Shown: positions 15,756 through 24,470 of the stretch, piece by piece | Layout: the number at the start of each line of letters is the position of its first letter | Numbering within the stretch: position 1 is the first letter of the stretch | Assembly (NCBI GenBank): GCA_937921595.1 | Contig: CAKZTD010000259.1 | Coordinates: 1-32,832 of the forward strand | DNA length: 32,832 nt | Source of the DNA: an uncultured Saprospiraceae bacterium | Lineage (GTDB): Bacteria; Bacteroidota; Bacteroidia; Chitinophagales; Saprospiraceae | Direction of reading: 5' to 3' | Program-made: the position numbers and the translations under genes | Notes under the pieces: generated by a model | The model's input: the letters and a program-made list of their open reading frames with translations, nothing else | What the model was told of the DNA's origin: nothing | Databases searched by the model: none

Positions 15756-15835
15756 AAAAGGTTCTATTAAAATAACAAAACTCTCAAGGAATAGTTCTTC
15801 GCCCTTTGCCCTATTAGCTTCTTGCTCACTTGTTT

Positions 15836-16618
15836 CTATTTTCCTTGAAACTTAGCAGCTCTTCTTTCTGCAAAAGCACTTGCTCCTTCTTTAAAATCTT
15901 CTGAATTGGCGCAAGTTCCAAATTCTTCTACCTCTACTGAATAGCCATCAATTACGCCATTGAAATATGCATTGGCACATTCTACCACTTTACCGATAGC
16001 GATCGGAGCTTTTGTTCCAATCTTTTTAATAATCTCTTTTGCCTTTTTTACAGACTCCCCATGAGGAACGACATGATTTACCAAACCTAATCCCTTAGCT
16101 TCAGCAGCTCCAATCATATCACCAGTCATCATTAACTCAATCGCTTTTCCTTTTCCAACATGTTGAATCAATCGCTGCGTTCCGCCATAACCAGGAATAA
16201 TTCCAAGGTTTACTTCCGGTTGCCCGAAACGCGCTTTTTCACTAGCGATTCGCATATGACAAGCCATCGCTAATTCGCAACCACCGCCCAATGCAAATCC
16301 ATTAACTGCAGCGATTATTGGTTTTGGAAAACGTTCGATCATAAAAAAGATATCCTGACCTCTTTTAGCCAATTTCATGGCAGCCTTTTCATCCATTCCA
16401 ACAAACTCTTTGATATCAGCGCCAGCTACAAAACTCTTCTCTCCCGCTCCGGTGATGACAATTCCTTTCGCTTTTTTACGGCGAGGAGCCACATTGGTAA
16501 AAAAGTCATGTAGTTCGATCATCGTTTGATCATTCAAAGCGTTGAGTGCCTTTTCTCTATTGATCGTGAGGATGATGATTCCACTACTATTTTTTACCTC
16601 TAGGTTTTTATAATCCAT
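15836..16618 (-). CDS. Enoyl-CoA hydratase/isomerase family (crotonase)
   Basis: With the ATG at 16618 the protein has 260 residues, normal for the family; the frame upstream to 16669 adds 17 residues that do not fit. The oxyanion-hole motif is FVAGADIKEF (63-72). The two catalytic glutamates are E115 in GGGCELAMA and E135 in GQPEVNLGIIPGYGGTQRL, with the usual 20-residue spacing. Both are present, so hydratase activity on 2-enoyl-CoA is expected, with beta-oxidation or amino-acid breakdown as the likely setting. Confidence 0.92.
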   Translation of the reverse strand: MDYKNLEVKNSSGIIILTINREKALNALNDQTMIELHDFFTNVAPRRKKAKGIVITGAGEKSFVAGADIKEFVGMDEKAAMKLAKRGQDIFFMIERFPKPIIAAVNGFALGGGCELAMACHMRIASEKARFGQPEVNLGIIPGYGGTQRLIQHVGKGKAIELMMTGDMIGAAEAKGLGLVNHVVPHGESVKKAKEIIKKIGTKAPIAIGKVVECANAYFNGVIDGYSVEVEEFGTCANSEDFKEGASAFAERRAAKFQGK

Positions 16619-16670
16619 TATATTATTATTTATTTTTTTAAAATTCGCTGCGAAGATAGGTAGAAGCATT

Positions 16671-16796
16671 TTAATTTTCAGGCTTCAAGGTATAAATTGT
16701 TAGACCTTTCATAGGTTTATTAAACTGAGGAAAGAATTGAATAGAGAGGTATCCACTTTCAAATTCATACAGCGCAAATGGCCAATCACTAATCAC
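16671..16796 (-). CDS. Small 41-residue ORF coupled to the flippase gene
   Basis: A GTG-initiated frame overlaps the last 8 bp of the flippase gene and ends 53 bp before the hydratase start. The product has a composition typical of real protein (DWPFALYEFESGY, FFPQFNKPMKGL, ending in KPEN) and no low complexity. An in-frame TAA lies two codons upstream of the GTG, so it cannot be longer. It may be a coupled small protein or the tail of a gene whose front was lost when the flippase gene arrived. I do not recognise it. Confidence 0.4.
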   Translation of the reverse strand: MISDWPFALYEFESGYLSIQFFPQFNKPMKGLTIYTLKPEN

Positions 16797-18270
16797 GTTT
16801 TATAAATCGCCCTATACTCTTTTTCAAAATCTCATTAAACTCCGAGGAAAGATTAAAATAATAAGTGATCGAAATGTAAACACTCCCAATTACTATTGAT
16901 TTTATAAGAATATCTAAAACAGCAATATTGCTGGCAGGGATCATAACTCCAATAAGATAAGCCACTAATGCTACTACTAAAATCCACACCGTATTTTTAG
17001 AAAATGGCTGCATCTTGAATTTCCATTGGATGAAGATCAATTTTACAATATTATAAAGACTTAAAGAAAGTAAAGTCGCTAAGGCAACTCCGATAATTCC
17101 ATATTTCGGAATCAAAAGGATATTAGTAATAATATTAAAAACAGCCATGAGTAAAATCGCATAAAACCCGAATCGATAATGTTTCGAATAATTGATGATT
17201 TGATTATTTATACTCGTCCCCATATCCACTAATTTTGAAGCTCCTACCAAAAGGACTATGGCAACCCCTCCTATTAGATTCTCACCTTTCGGCATGATCG
17301 AAAACAAATCCTCAATAGATGCTGCAATACAAATAAACAGTAGCAAGCCAATCACCAAAAGATTCAAAGAAGAATTTTTATACAATTCTTTGATTGGAGT
17401 CATGTCTTTATTTTTCATCGCTTCTGCCACTACTGGACTAGCTATTTGATTAACCGCATTCGTAGGAATTGCGATTGTATTTGCAATGAAAGCTGAGATC
17501 GCAAAAATCCCCGTATTTTGAAGATCGATCAATGCGGTAATCATAAACGTATCAATCCGAAAAGCCAACATACTTCCCATGCTGCTAAAAAAGCTAAAAG
17601 TTGCAAAGCTTTTAATTTCATTAACTCGATCCTTGACCAACAAACTGAAATCTGGTTTCATATTCAATTGACCCAGCCATTTTATATACAAAACAATTCC
17701 GGTTACTGCCAAAGCAAAAGTTAAAATGATGCCGTAGACAATTATTTGTTCCGTAATCATACCCCAAATAAAAAGCAAGATCAAAATAGGTAAACTCAAT
17801 TTGATCAGATTCTGAAACAAAGTAGGAATGGCGATTCTTTTAAAATTCGAGCTATAATTATAAAACAACTGTTGAAAAGCAATAAGAATAGCTAATGGAA
17901 CTAAATAAGGTAGGTAAGCCTGATAAATAGGTTCTTTATCTGCAAATAGGTTATAAAATTGCTCTTTAAATAAAAGGCTGAATAGGATAAACAATAAGCT
18001 CCCAATAAAAACACCAGAAGTTAGAAAAAATAAAAAACCTGAATGCCCTTTCTTTTCATCTTTAAATTGTGGAAAAAATCGAATGGTTACTCCTCCAAAA
18101 CCAAGTAAAATAAATGGCGCAAACAAATAAGAAGTATCAATGACAAATCGAGCCAAGCCATAAACATCCGGATCTTGAGGATAAATAAAGATCATGCTGA
18201 TTGCAGCAATCCCTACCCCAATGTAATTAATCAGACTTTGTTTTATACTTTGTCGCTGTACAATACCCAT
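16789..18270 (-). CDS. Wzx-type polysaccharide flippase
   Basis: This is a 493-residue protein with about 12-14 hydrophobic helices over its whole length and a short charged C-terminus (IGRFIKRD). The start (VQRQSIKQSLINYIGVGIAAIS), the pattern around the first four helices and the total length match the oligosaccharide flippase branch of the MATE/MOP family, which moves lipid-linked glycan units across the inner membrane. It lies next to the pse operon but on the opposite strand, and is a plausible exporter for the glycan made there. It may be translationally coupled to the 41-residue ORF at its 3' end. Confidence 0.88.
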   Translation of the reverse strand: MGIVQRQSIKQSLINYIGVGIAAISMIFIYPQDPDVYGLARFVIDTSYLFAPFILLGFGGVTIRFFPQFKDEKKGHSGFLFFLTSGVFIGSLLFILFSLLFKEQFYNLFADKEPIYQAYLPYLVPLAILIAFQQLFYNYSSNFKRIAIPTLFQNLIKLSLPILILLFIWGMITEQIIVYGIILTFALAVTGIVLYIKWLGQLNMKPDFSLLVKDRVNEIKSFATFSFFSSMGSMLAFRIDTFMITALIDLQNTGIFAISAFIANTIAIPTNAVNQIASPVVAEAMKNKDMTPIKELYKNSSLNLLVIGLLLFICIAASIEDLFSIMPKGENLIGGVAIVLLVGASKLVDMGTSINNQIINYSKHYRFGFYAILLMAVFNIITNILLIPKYGIIGVALATLLSLSLYNIVKLIFIQWKFKMQPFSKNTVWILVVALVAYLIGVMIPASNIAVLDILIKSIVIGSVYISITYYFNLSSEFNEILKKSIGRFIKRD

Positions 18271-18357
18271 TAATTAGCGTCGATTTTGGCCCAAAGGTAG
18301 ATATTTAGGAATAAACAAGGAGTAATTAAAATTATTGAATATTTGCCCATTAATATT

Positions 18358-18553
18358 AAACTACTGTACACATTTGAATACCATCTTAGAAATGAGCGAA
18401 TGAATGAATTCGAAATGAGTGAATACCTCCAAAATGCAAAAAAAAGCTTTAGACTTAGTTTTTTCCGAATATTCACTCATTTGTTCATTCACTAATTCTG
18501 CTAAGAAGCATTAAGTGTAACACTAAATCTTATAGAATTTACCATAAAAGTGT
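18358..18553 (-). mobile_element. MITE-like element, copy 3
   Basis: The left end is AAACTACTGTACACATTT and the right end is the inverted AAAAGTGTATAGTAACTT. The subterminal ATGAGYGAAT / ATTCACTCAT arms lie at 18391-18424 and 18471-18494, and the orientation equals copy 1. Degenerate direct repeats (CATTAATAT and CATTAGCAT) flank it. It lies between the flippase start and the pse promoter. Confidence 0.7.
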
Positions 18554-18716
18554 ATAGTAACTTACATTAGCATATAAACTCCTCTCCCCTTTTCGTTCAA
18601 TTTAAGAATGCAGTAAACATCCAGTCAAATATGTCCATTTTACTGAAACATTTAGTCATAAAAACGATATAAATGTATCTAATGTTACGCCCCTAAATCC
18701 CTCAAAAACTAGATTA

Positions 18717-18747
18717 TTGCAATTGACATTCAGCTTTTATACCTTTG
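18717..18747 (+). promoter_or_regulatory. Promoter of the pse operon
   Basis: TTG (18717-18719), 20 bp, TACCTTTG (18740-18747) has the same spacing as the kdsA and peptide-gene promoters. It lies 85 bp upstream of the pseB start codon and is the only good match before the 12-kb gene run. Confidence 0.65.
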
Positions 18748-18832
18748 TCGGTATTATAAAGAATTTAAATATAAAAATATCTAAAAAAGCCTGTATTAAG
18801 GCTTGAATCAATTTTCAATAAAAATCACCTTC

Positions 18833-19870
18833 ATGATAGACCTTAATGGTAAATCCATTCTTATTACCGGCGGAACCGGTTCATTTGGAAAAATGTTTGT
18901 GCAGACCGTTTTAGATCGATTTCCAGATGTAAAACGATTAGTTATATACTCTAGGGATGAGTTGAAGCAGTTTGAAATGGCTCAAAAATTTCCTACTACG
19001 AAATATAAATCAATCCGTTATTTCATTGGAGATGTTCGTGATGCTGCTCGTTTTAAAAGAGCTTGTAAAGGAATTGAGATTATTATCCATGCAGCGGCAC
19101 TAAAACAAGTTCCTGCTGCAGAGTACAATCCTTTCGAATGTATTAAAACCAATGTGCTTGGTGCTCAAAATGTCATTGATGCAGCACTCGATACAGATGT
19201 AAAATCTGTTGTAGCTTTATCTACAGACAAAGCTGCAGCTCCTATTAATCTTTATGGTGCCACTAAGCTATGTTCTGATAAACTCTTTGTAGCAGCGAAT
19301 CGAATGAAAGGAGATCGTGATCTTGCCTTTTCTGTTGTTCGTTATGGAAATGTAATGGGTAGTCGAGGTTCTGTGATTCCATTTTTCATGAGCAAGAGAG
19401 CAGAAGGTGTCGTTCCGATTACGGATGATCGAATGACTCGATTCAATATCTCATTGGCTGATGCAGTTGAGATGGTACTTTTCGCAATTCATAATTCATG
19501 GGGAGGAGAAATTTTTGTTCCGAAGATTCCTTCCTACCGCATTACTGAATTAGCAGAAGCAGTATGTCCGGATTGTGAGCAAAAAGTAGTTGGTATCCGT
19601 CCTGGTGAAAAAATCCATGAGGAAATGATAACAGAGGCAGATTCCTACACCACTTTTGACCTAGGTCAATACTATGTAATCACACCTCAAGTTCCAATTT
19701 GGTCCATTGATAAATATTTAGAGCATTTCAATGCCTCAAGAGTAGAGCAAGGCTTTAGCTATAATTCAGGTACTAATGATGAGTGGCTAAGCGTTGAAGA
19801 AATGCGAACCTTGATCAAAGAACATGTTGATCCAAATTTTACAGTAGATGAAAAACATACCATACGGTAG
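18833..19870 (+). CDS. pseB: UDP-GlcNAc 4,6-dehydratase (inverting), PseB
   Basis: This is the first step of pseudaminic acid synthesis: it converts UDP-GlcNAc to the 4-keto-6-deoxy-L-arabino sugar. With the ATG at 18833 the protein has 345 residues; the TTG frame from 18803 adds an atypical N-terminus. The Rossmann motif GGTGSFG lies at 13-19, followed by YSRDELKQFEM (39-49). The catalytic set is D132-K133 (STDKAA) and Y141-x3-K145 (YGATK). The motif AALKQVPAAEYNPFECIKTN, typical of inverting dehydratases, is present at 88-107. The gene overlaps pseC by 23 bp. Confidence 0.96.
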   Translation: MIDLNGKSILITGGTGSFGKMFVQTVLDRFPDVKRLVIYSRDELKQFEMAQKFPTTKYKSIRYFIGDVRDAARFKRACKGIEIIIHAAALKQVPAAEYNPFECIKTNVLGAQNVIDAALDTDVKSVVALSTDKAAAPINLYGATKLCSDKLFVAANRMKGDRDLAFSVVRYGNVMGSRGSVIPFFMSKRAEGVVPITDDRMTRFNISLADAVEMVLFAIHNSWGGEIFVPKIPSYRITELAEAVCPDCEQKVVGIRPGEKIHEEMITEADSYTTFDLGQYYVITPQVPIWSIDKYLEHFNASRVEQGFSYNSGTNDEWLSVEEMRTLIKEHVDPNFTVDEKHTIR

Positions 19871-20993
19871 ACAAAATATTACCGATCAGGACATTCAAGC
19901 AGTTGTCGAAAGCCTAAAAGGCGATTTCATTACTCAAGGTCCTAAGATCCCGGAATTTGAAGAAAAGTTTTCCGAATACATCGGTTGTAAATATTCAGTA
20001 GCGGTTTCCAACGGGACCGCTGCTTTGCATTTAGCAGCTATGGCATTAGACGTTGATTCTTCTTCAAATGTCATCTGTAGTCCGATTACTTTTGCAGCTT
20101 CCAGTAACTGTATTTTGTATTGTGGAGGAAAAGTAACCTTTGTTGATATCGATCCAGATACGGCCACCATGGACATTGATGCGGTTCGAAATTTATTAGA
20201 AAATGCTCCCAAAGGCACCTACTCTGGGATCGTCCCAGTTGATTTCACGGGCTATCCTGTAAATTTAGAAGCTTTTAGAAAATTAGCGGATGAGTATGAC
20301 TTATGGATCATCGAAGATTCTTGTCATGCCCCCGGTGGATTTTTCAATGATAGTAATGGAGTGCAGCAAAATTGTGGTAATGGGAACTATGCGGATATCG
20401 CTATTTTTTCTTTCCACCCTGTTAAGCATATTGCTTGTGGAGAAGGCGGAATGATTACCACCAATAGTAAAGAGATTTACGAAAAGCTATTGATCCTCCG
20501 TACACATGGAATTACCAAACGTGCAGATCTAATGAGCGAGAATCACGGCGGTTGGTATTATGAAATGCAAAATCTTGGTTACAATTATCGGCTAACCGAT
20601 TTTCAAGCAGCCTTAGGAAGTTCTCAGTTAGAAAGAGCTCCAGAAGGATTGGATAGACGTCGAGCTATTGCAAAAAGATATGATGAAGCATTTGCAAATA
20701 CAGTGATCAAACCTTTACAAAGACATGATGGCCACGGTTATCATTTATATGTGATTCAGGTCGAAAATCGAAAAGAATTATACGACTATCTTCGAACTCA
20801 AAAAATATTTGCACAAGTACATTATATCCCCGTACATACACTTCCCTATTACCAGGGATTAGGTTTTGAAAAAGGAAGTCTTCCAAATGCAGAATCTTAT
20901 TATAAAAACTGCCTAAGTCTTCCAATGTATCCGACCTTGACTGATGAGGAACAAGAGTTTGTCATCGAGCAAGTCAAAAAATGCTGTCTATGA
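19848..20993 (+). CDS. pseC: UDP-4-amino-4,6-dideoxy-N-acetyl-beta-L-altrosamine transaminase, PseC
   Basis: This PLP-dependent DegT/AHBA-type aminotransferase puts the amino group on C4 of the PseB product, using glutamate. The 381-residue length is standard. The PLP lysine is K193 in SFHPVKHIACGEGG. The phosphate-binding SNGTAALHLA (54-63) and EDSCHAPGG (156-164) segments are present. The start overlaps the pseB end by 23 bp, and the stop overlaps the next start in an ATGA. Confidence 0.95.
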   Translation: MKNIPYGRQNITDQDIQAVVESLKGDFITQGPKIPEFEEKFSEYIGCKYSVAVSNGTAALHLAAMALDVDSSSNVICSPITFAASSNCILYCGGKVTFVDIDPDTATMDIDAVRNLLENAPKGTYSGIVPVDFTGYPVNLEAFRKLADEYDLWIIEDSCHAPGGFFNDSNGVQQNCGNGNYADIAIFSFHPVKHIACGEGGMITTNSKEIYEKLLILRTHGITKRADLMSENHGGWYYEMQNLGYNYRLTDFQAALGSSQLERAPEGLDRRRAIAKRYDEAFANTVIKPLQRHDGHGYHLYVIQVENRKELYDYLRTQKIFAQVHYIPVHTLPYYQGLGFEKGSLPNAESYYKNCLSLPMYPTLTDEEQEFVIEQVKKCCL

Positions 20994-21688
20994 AAAACCT
21001 CGCTATCATTCCGGCTAGAGGAGGCAGTAAACGTATTCCTGGAAAAAATATAAAGCATTTTTTAGGGAAGCCGATAATAGCTTATTCAATAGAAGCAGCT
21101 TTATCTTGTGGTTTGTTTGATGAAGTTATGGTTTCTACCGATAGTGATGAGATTGCGGAAGTAGCTAAAAAATATGGTGCTAAAGTTCCGTTTTTTAGAA
21201 GTAATAAAAATGCGGATGATTTTGCAACGACAGTAGATGTCTTGTTTGAAGTGTTAGAAAAATATGAAGAGCAAGGCATGAGTTTTAAAACGGGCTGTTG
21301 TGTTTATCCAACGGCTCCTTTTATAAATGGAGATACCTTGACCAAAGCATATCAACATTTTACAGAAAATAATTTTGATTCTGTTTTTCCGGTTTTGCGA
21401 TTTGAAGCTCCAATTCAAAGAGCTTTAAAATTAGGCAAAGACAATCGAGTCAGCATGTTTTATCCAGAACATCAAAAAAGTAGATCTCAGGATTTGGAAC
21501 CTGCCTTTCATGATGCAGGTCAATTTTATTGGTTCCGAATTGATCAACTATATGTCAATAAAAAACTATGGGCTCCAAACTCAGGTATGATTGAAATTTC
21601 TTCTATGGAAGGACAAGACATCGACAACCTCAAGGATTGGAAACTCGCCGAAATAAAATATAATTTGTTAAAAGATAACAAACATTAA
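20990..21688 (+). CDS. pseF: Pseudaminic acid cytidylyltransferase, PseF
   Basis: It activates pseudaminic acid with CTP to CMP-Pse, the donor for glycosyltransferases. The 232-residue protein begins with the nucleotide-binding motif IIPARGGSKRIPGKN and has the STDSDEIAEVAKKYGA, CVYPTAPFI and DAGQFYWFR segments of the CMP-NeuA/PseF family. I prefer the ATG at 20990 (ATGA overlap with the pseC stop codon) to the one three codons upstream at 20981. The stop codon overlaps the proposed ATT start of pseG. Confidence 0.94.
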   Translation: MKNLAIIPARGGSKRIPGKNIKHFLGKPIIAYSIEAALSCGLFDEVMVSTDSDEIAEVAKKYGAKVPFFRSNKNADDFATTVDVLFEVLEKYEEQGMSFKTGCCVYPTAPFINGDTLTKAYQHFTENNFDSVFPVLRFEAPIQRALKLGKDNRVSMFYPEHQKSRSQDLEPAFHDAGQFYWFRIDQLYVNKKLWAPNSGMIEISSMEGQDIDNLKDWKLAEIKYNLLKDNKH

Positions 21689-22742
21689 TAAGCCTTTAAA
21701 CATATTAATAAGAACCGATGCTTCCAATAAAATTGGACTAGGCCATGTTATGAGGGATCTAGTTCTTGCTGAACAATTTTCATCAAAAGGCCATCAAATT
21801 ACTTTTGCTTGTCTCCCTTTGGAAGGAAACGCTATTTCAAAAATCAAGGATAAAAAATACGCTGTCATTGAACTAGAAGATGGCAGCAAAGAGGAATTAG
21901 TTGAATGGATTAAAAGTCAACACATCGACCTCCTTATCATTGACCATTATCAAATTGAAAAACCTGAAGAGCTGTACATCCGTCAACAAACCAATACCTT
22001 AGTCTTTATCGTCGACGATCTCTATAAAGAACATGATTGCGATTTTATTTTAAACCATAATATCAGTGGGAACAAGGATCGATATGAAGGCAAAATACCT
22101 AAGGATTGCATCGTAATGGCAGGGCCTCAATATGCCTTGATTAGAAAGGAATTCCGAAATGCTGTAATCGCTCCTCGTGAAGTCGATTCTACTCAGTCAA
22201 TCCCTGTTTTCATCACTTTTGGCGGGAGCGATCCTACCAATTTATCAGAATTAGTGATTGATCATTTAAAAAAATTCCCTAATCTTTTACTCCATATATT
22301 CACAACAACCTCTAATTCTCATCTCGAATCTTTAAAAAACAAGGTAAATTCCCATAAAAATGTAGTTTTGCACATTAATGAAGCAGATTTAGCTTCAAAA
22401 ATGAAAACTTGTGCCTTTGCACTCGTATCACCATCAGTGACTTGTCTCGAAGCGATTTTTATGGAACTCCCATTGATTGCCATCCAAGCAGTTTCGAATA
22501 CGCAAAACACATTTAATTATTTAAAAAAGCATGACTTATTTGCTTTAGAAGTGGCAGAAATCGATACCTTGGAAAAGTATATTCGCCAATTATTGGAACC
22601 GGATTTTTACGATTCTTACTACCAGTATACGAAGCAAATTAAAGATCAGAATTTTAACACACAAAATAATAGTATCTATGAGCTTGTCATTACCAGAGCG
22701 AACGGAAAAACCGAGGAAGTCAGGAATCACCATGATTCTTGA
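21684..22742 (+). CDS. pseG: UDP-2,4-diacetamido-2,4,6-trideoxy-beta-L-altropyranose hydrolase, PseG
   Basis: It removes UDP from the diamino sugar by C-O cleavage. The conserved N-terminus RTDASNKIGLGHVMRDL lies partly before the first ATG (21750); in PseG the His of G-x-GH is the catalytic base, and an ATG start would delete it. The only in-frame stop upstream is TAA at 21669-21671, and no ATG, GTG or TTG follows it before the motif. The best start is ATT at 21684, overlapping the pseF stop codon in ATTAA, which gives 352 residues. The GT28-like C-terminal part has FGGSDP and SPSVTCLEAIFMELP. The 3' end overlaps comA by 65 bp. Confidence 0.9.
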   Translation: MNKPLNILIRTDASNKIGLGHVMRDLVLAEQFSSKGHQITFACLPLEGNAISKIKDKKYAVIELEDGSKEELVEWIKSQHIDLLIIDHYQIEKPEELYIRQQTNTLVFIVDDLYKEHDCDFILNHNISGNKDRYEGKIPKDCIVMAGPQYALIRKEFRNAVIAPREVDSTQSIPVFITFGGSDPTNLSELVIDHLKKFPNLLLHIFTTTSNSHLESLKNKVNSHKNVVLHINEADLASKMKTCAFALVSPSVTCLEAIFMELPLIAIQAVSNTQNTFNYLKKHDLFALEVAEIDTLEKYIRQLLEPDFYDSYYQYTKQIKDQNFNTQNNSIYELVITRANGKTEEVRNHHDS

Positions 22743-23427
22743 GAAAGGAATGAATCCTACCACTTTCAGAGATCACCTAAAACATTACCACGACAAGATT
22801 GATATTATAAAATTTACCTCCGGTATCGGAATGGTTGATACAGGGATCAAGGAAAAGTTAGCAACTTGTAAAGAGTTTGGTATAGAGACTTACTTTGGTG
22901 GAACATTGTTTGAAAAATTCTATCATGCAAAAGATTTGGATGGCTACGTTCAATTGTTGGAGGACTATGGGATCACAACATTAGAAATCTCTGATGGTGT
23001 TGTCGAAATACCAATGGAAGAAAGAAACCAACTCGCTCGTGACCTAAAATCTAAGTTCAAAATTTACATGGAGATTGGTTCAAAAGATACCGCATTTGTA
23101 ATGCCTCCATCCAAGTGGATTTACCAAATGGAAAAAGCTTTAGAAGCAGGCGTAGATTTTCTAATTGTTGAAGGAAGAGAAAGTGGAACCTCTGGTTTAT
23201 ACCGTGGATCGGGTGAAATGAGAACAGGATTATTAGAAGAAATCATCAATAATATTGACATAGAAAAAATAATCTTTGAAGCACCTAATAAAAAATCTCA
23301 GTGCTACTTGATCAATACCATTTCTCCAAATGTCAACCTTGGAAATATCCCTTTGTTTGATATCAATATTTTGGAAGTTCAGCGACTAGGTCTACGATAC
23401 GAGACCTTTTTTAATGAAAAAAAATAA
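22678..23427 (+). CDS. comA: Phosphosulfolactate synthase, ComA
   Basis: It adds sulfite to phosphoenolpyruvate to give (2R)-phospho-3-sulfolactate, the first step to sulfolactate (known from coenzyme M synthesis in methanogens and from Bacillus spores). The 249-residue length is normal. The N-terminal signature LPERTEKPRKSGITMILEKG is present, as are DIIKFTSGIGM, ETYFGGTLFE, ISDGVVEIP and IVEGRESGTSGLYR. The protein lies inside a pseudaminic acid operon, where it is not a usual member. The start codon lies within the pseG 3' end; homologues also begin just before LPERTEKPR. Confidence 0.93.
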   Translation: MSLSLPERTEKPRKSGITMILEKGMNPTTFRDHLKHYHDKIDIIKFTSGIGMVDTGIKEKLATCKEFGIETYFGGTLFEKFYHAKDLDGYVQLLEDYGITTLEISDGVVEIPMEERNQLARDLKSKFKIYMEIGSKDTAFVMPPSKWIYQMEKALEAGVDFLIVEGRESGTSGLYRGSGEMRTGLLEEIINNIDIEKIIFEAPNKKSQCYLINTISPNVNLGNIPLFDINILEVQRLGLRYETFFNEKK

Positions 23428-23432
23428 GACAC

Positions 23433-24470
23433 TTGACCACAATTTTAATTACTGCAGCAGGGAGTGGAGGCACCAATGCTTTACTCAACACCGTAAACAA
23501 CGATGCGTATCGATTCATCGGTACTAACATCGATCGTTACAAAGCGGCTTGCTCTGTCACCGACAAGACTTACCTCGTTCCAAGAGCAACAGAGGAAGAA
23601 GCTTACATTGAAGCCATCAATAAAATAATAGCGATTGAAAAACCAACGCTTTTAGTACCGAATAGTGATATCGAGGCAGAGATTCTTGCCAAGCATATCG
23701 AACGTATAAATACAAGCGTTTTTCTACCGAAATACGAAGTGATCGTTATCCTGCAAGACAAATATTTAATGTATGAGTTTTGTATAAAAAACGAGATCAA
23801 TGTAGCTAAGACAATGCCTTTAAAAAGCATTAATGATCTAGATAATATTCCAGAACACTTTTCAGATTTTCCACTATGGGCAAGAATCAGAACGGGTGCT
23901 GGATCTAAGCATACCTCTAAGATATTTTCAGTAGAACATGCAAAGATTTTCATCCAACATGCTACGACGGCATACAATGTAGAGGTCGAAGATTTCACCA
24001 TTTCAGAATACCTACCTGGAGATGATTATGCGGTAATGACCCTTTGGAAAGATGGTGAATTGGTTTTAATAAAAATGGCTCATCGAGCAGCTTATTTTGG
24101 CCTTCAAGGAGAATCGCCTCCTTATGTAATCAAATGTACTTATTCTCAAGAGATCGTAGATTTTGCTAAAGAAACCGTCAAAAAGTTTAATCCAAAAGCA
24201 AATGGTGTTTACAATCTTGACATCAAGTTTGATAAAAACAATGCCATCGCATTAACAGAAATCAATATCGGACGTTTCTATTATAACATGCCCATTTTTA
24301 ATCTGACTGGAAAGAACAATGCTTTTCAGGTATTCTTAGATGTCGCATTAGGAAATGAACATGGCTATAATTTAACTGATTGGGAAGAGAAATTTTTCAT
24401 TCGTGAAATGGATAATGCGCCTCATGTTTTCACTCAGGAAGAACTAAATCAAAGAGTAATCGATTTATGA
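23433..24470 (+). CDS. ATP-grasp ligase of the sulfolactate/Pse module
   Basis: This is a 345-residue ATP-grasp protein related to carbamoyl-phosphate-synthase-type and PylC-type ligases. It has an N-terminal pre-grasp fold (TILITAAGSGGTNALLNT), a mixed strand with R151 (WARIRTGAGSK), the EYLPGDDYAV motif (192-201) and the metal-binding segment NLDIKFD...TEINIGRF (261-282). Such enzymes activate a carboxylate as acyl phosphate and join it to an amine. Set between comA and comB, the carboxylate is probably sulfolactate, and the amine probably the C4-amino group of the PseC product; this is inference. The start codon is TTG, 5 bp after the comA stop codon. The end overlaps comB in an ATGA. Confidence 0.85.
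   Translation: MTTILITAAGSGGTNALLNTVNNDAYRFIGTNIDRYKAACSVTDKTYLVPRATEEEAYIEAINKIIAIEKPTLLVPNSDIEAEILAKHIERINTSVFLPKYEVIVILQDKYLMYEFCIKNEINVAKTMPLKSINDLDNIPEHFSDFPLWARIRTGAGSKHTSKIFSVEHAKIFIQHATTAYNVEVEDFTISEYLPGDDYAVMTLWKDGELVLIKMAHRAAYFGLQGESPPYVIKCTYSQEIVDFAKETVKKFNPKANGVYNLDIKFDKNNAIALTEINIGRFYYNMPIFNLTGKNNAFQVFLDVALGNEHGYNLTDWEEKFFIREMDNAPHVFTQEELNQRVIDL

Noticed and set aside
15499-15835. A possible small gene in the gap before the enoyl-CoA hydratase gene
   Set aside because: The gap is filled by MITE copy 2 and its flanking direct repeats; frames inside are short and follow the repeat arms.
18270-18476. 68-codon minus-strand frame upstream of the flippase gene
   Set aside because: More than half of it lies in MITE copy 3, and its residues follow the repeat. 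There is no sign of a protein family.
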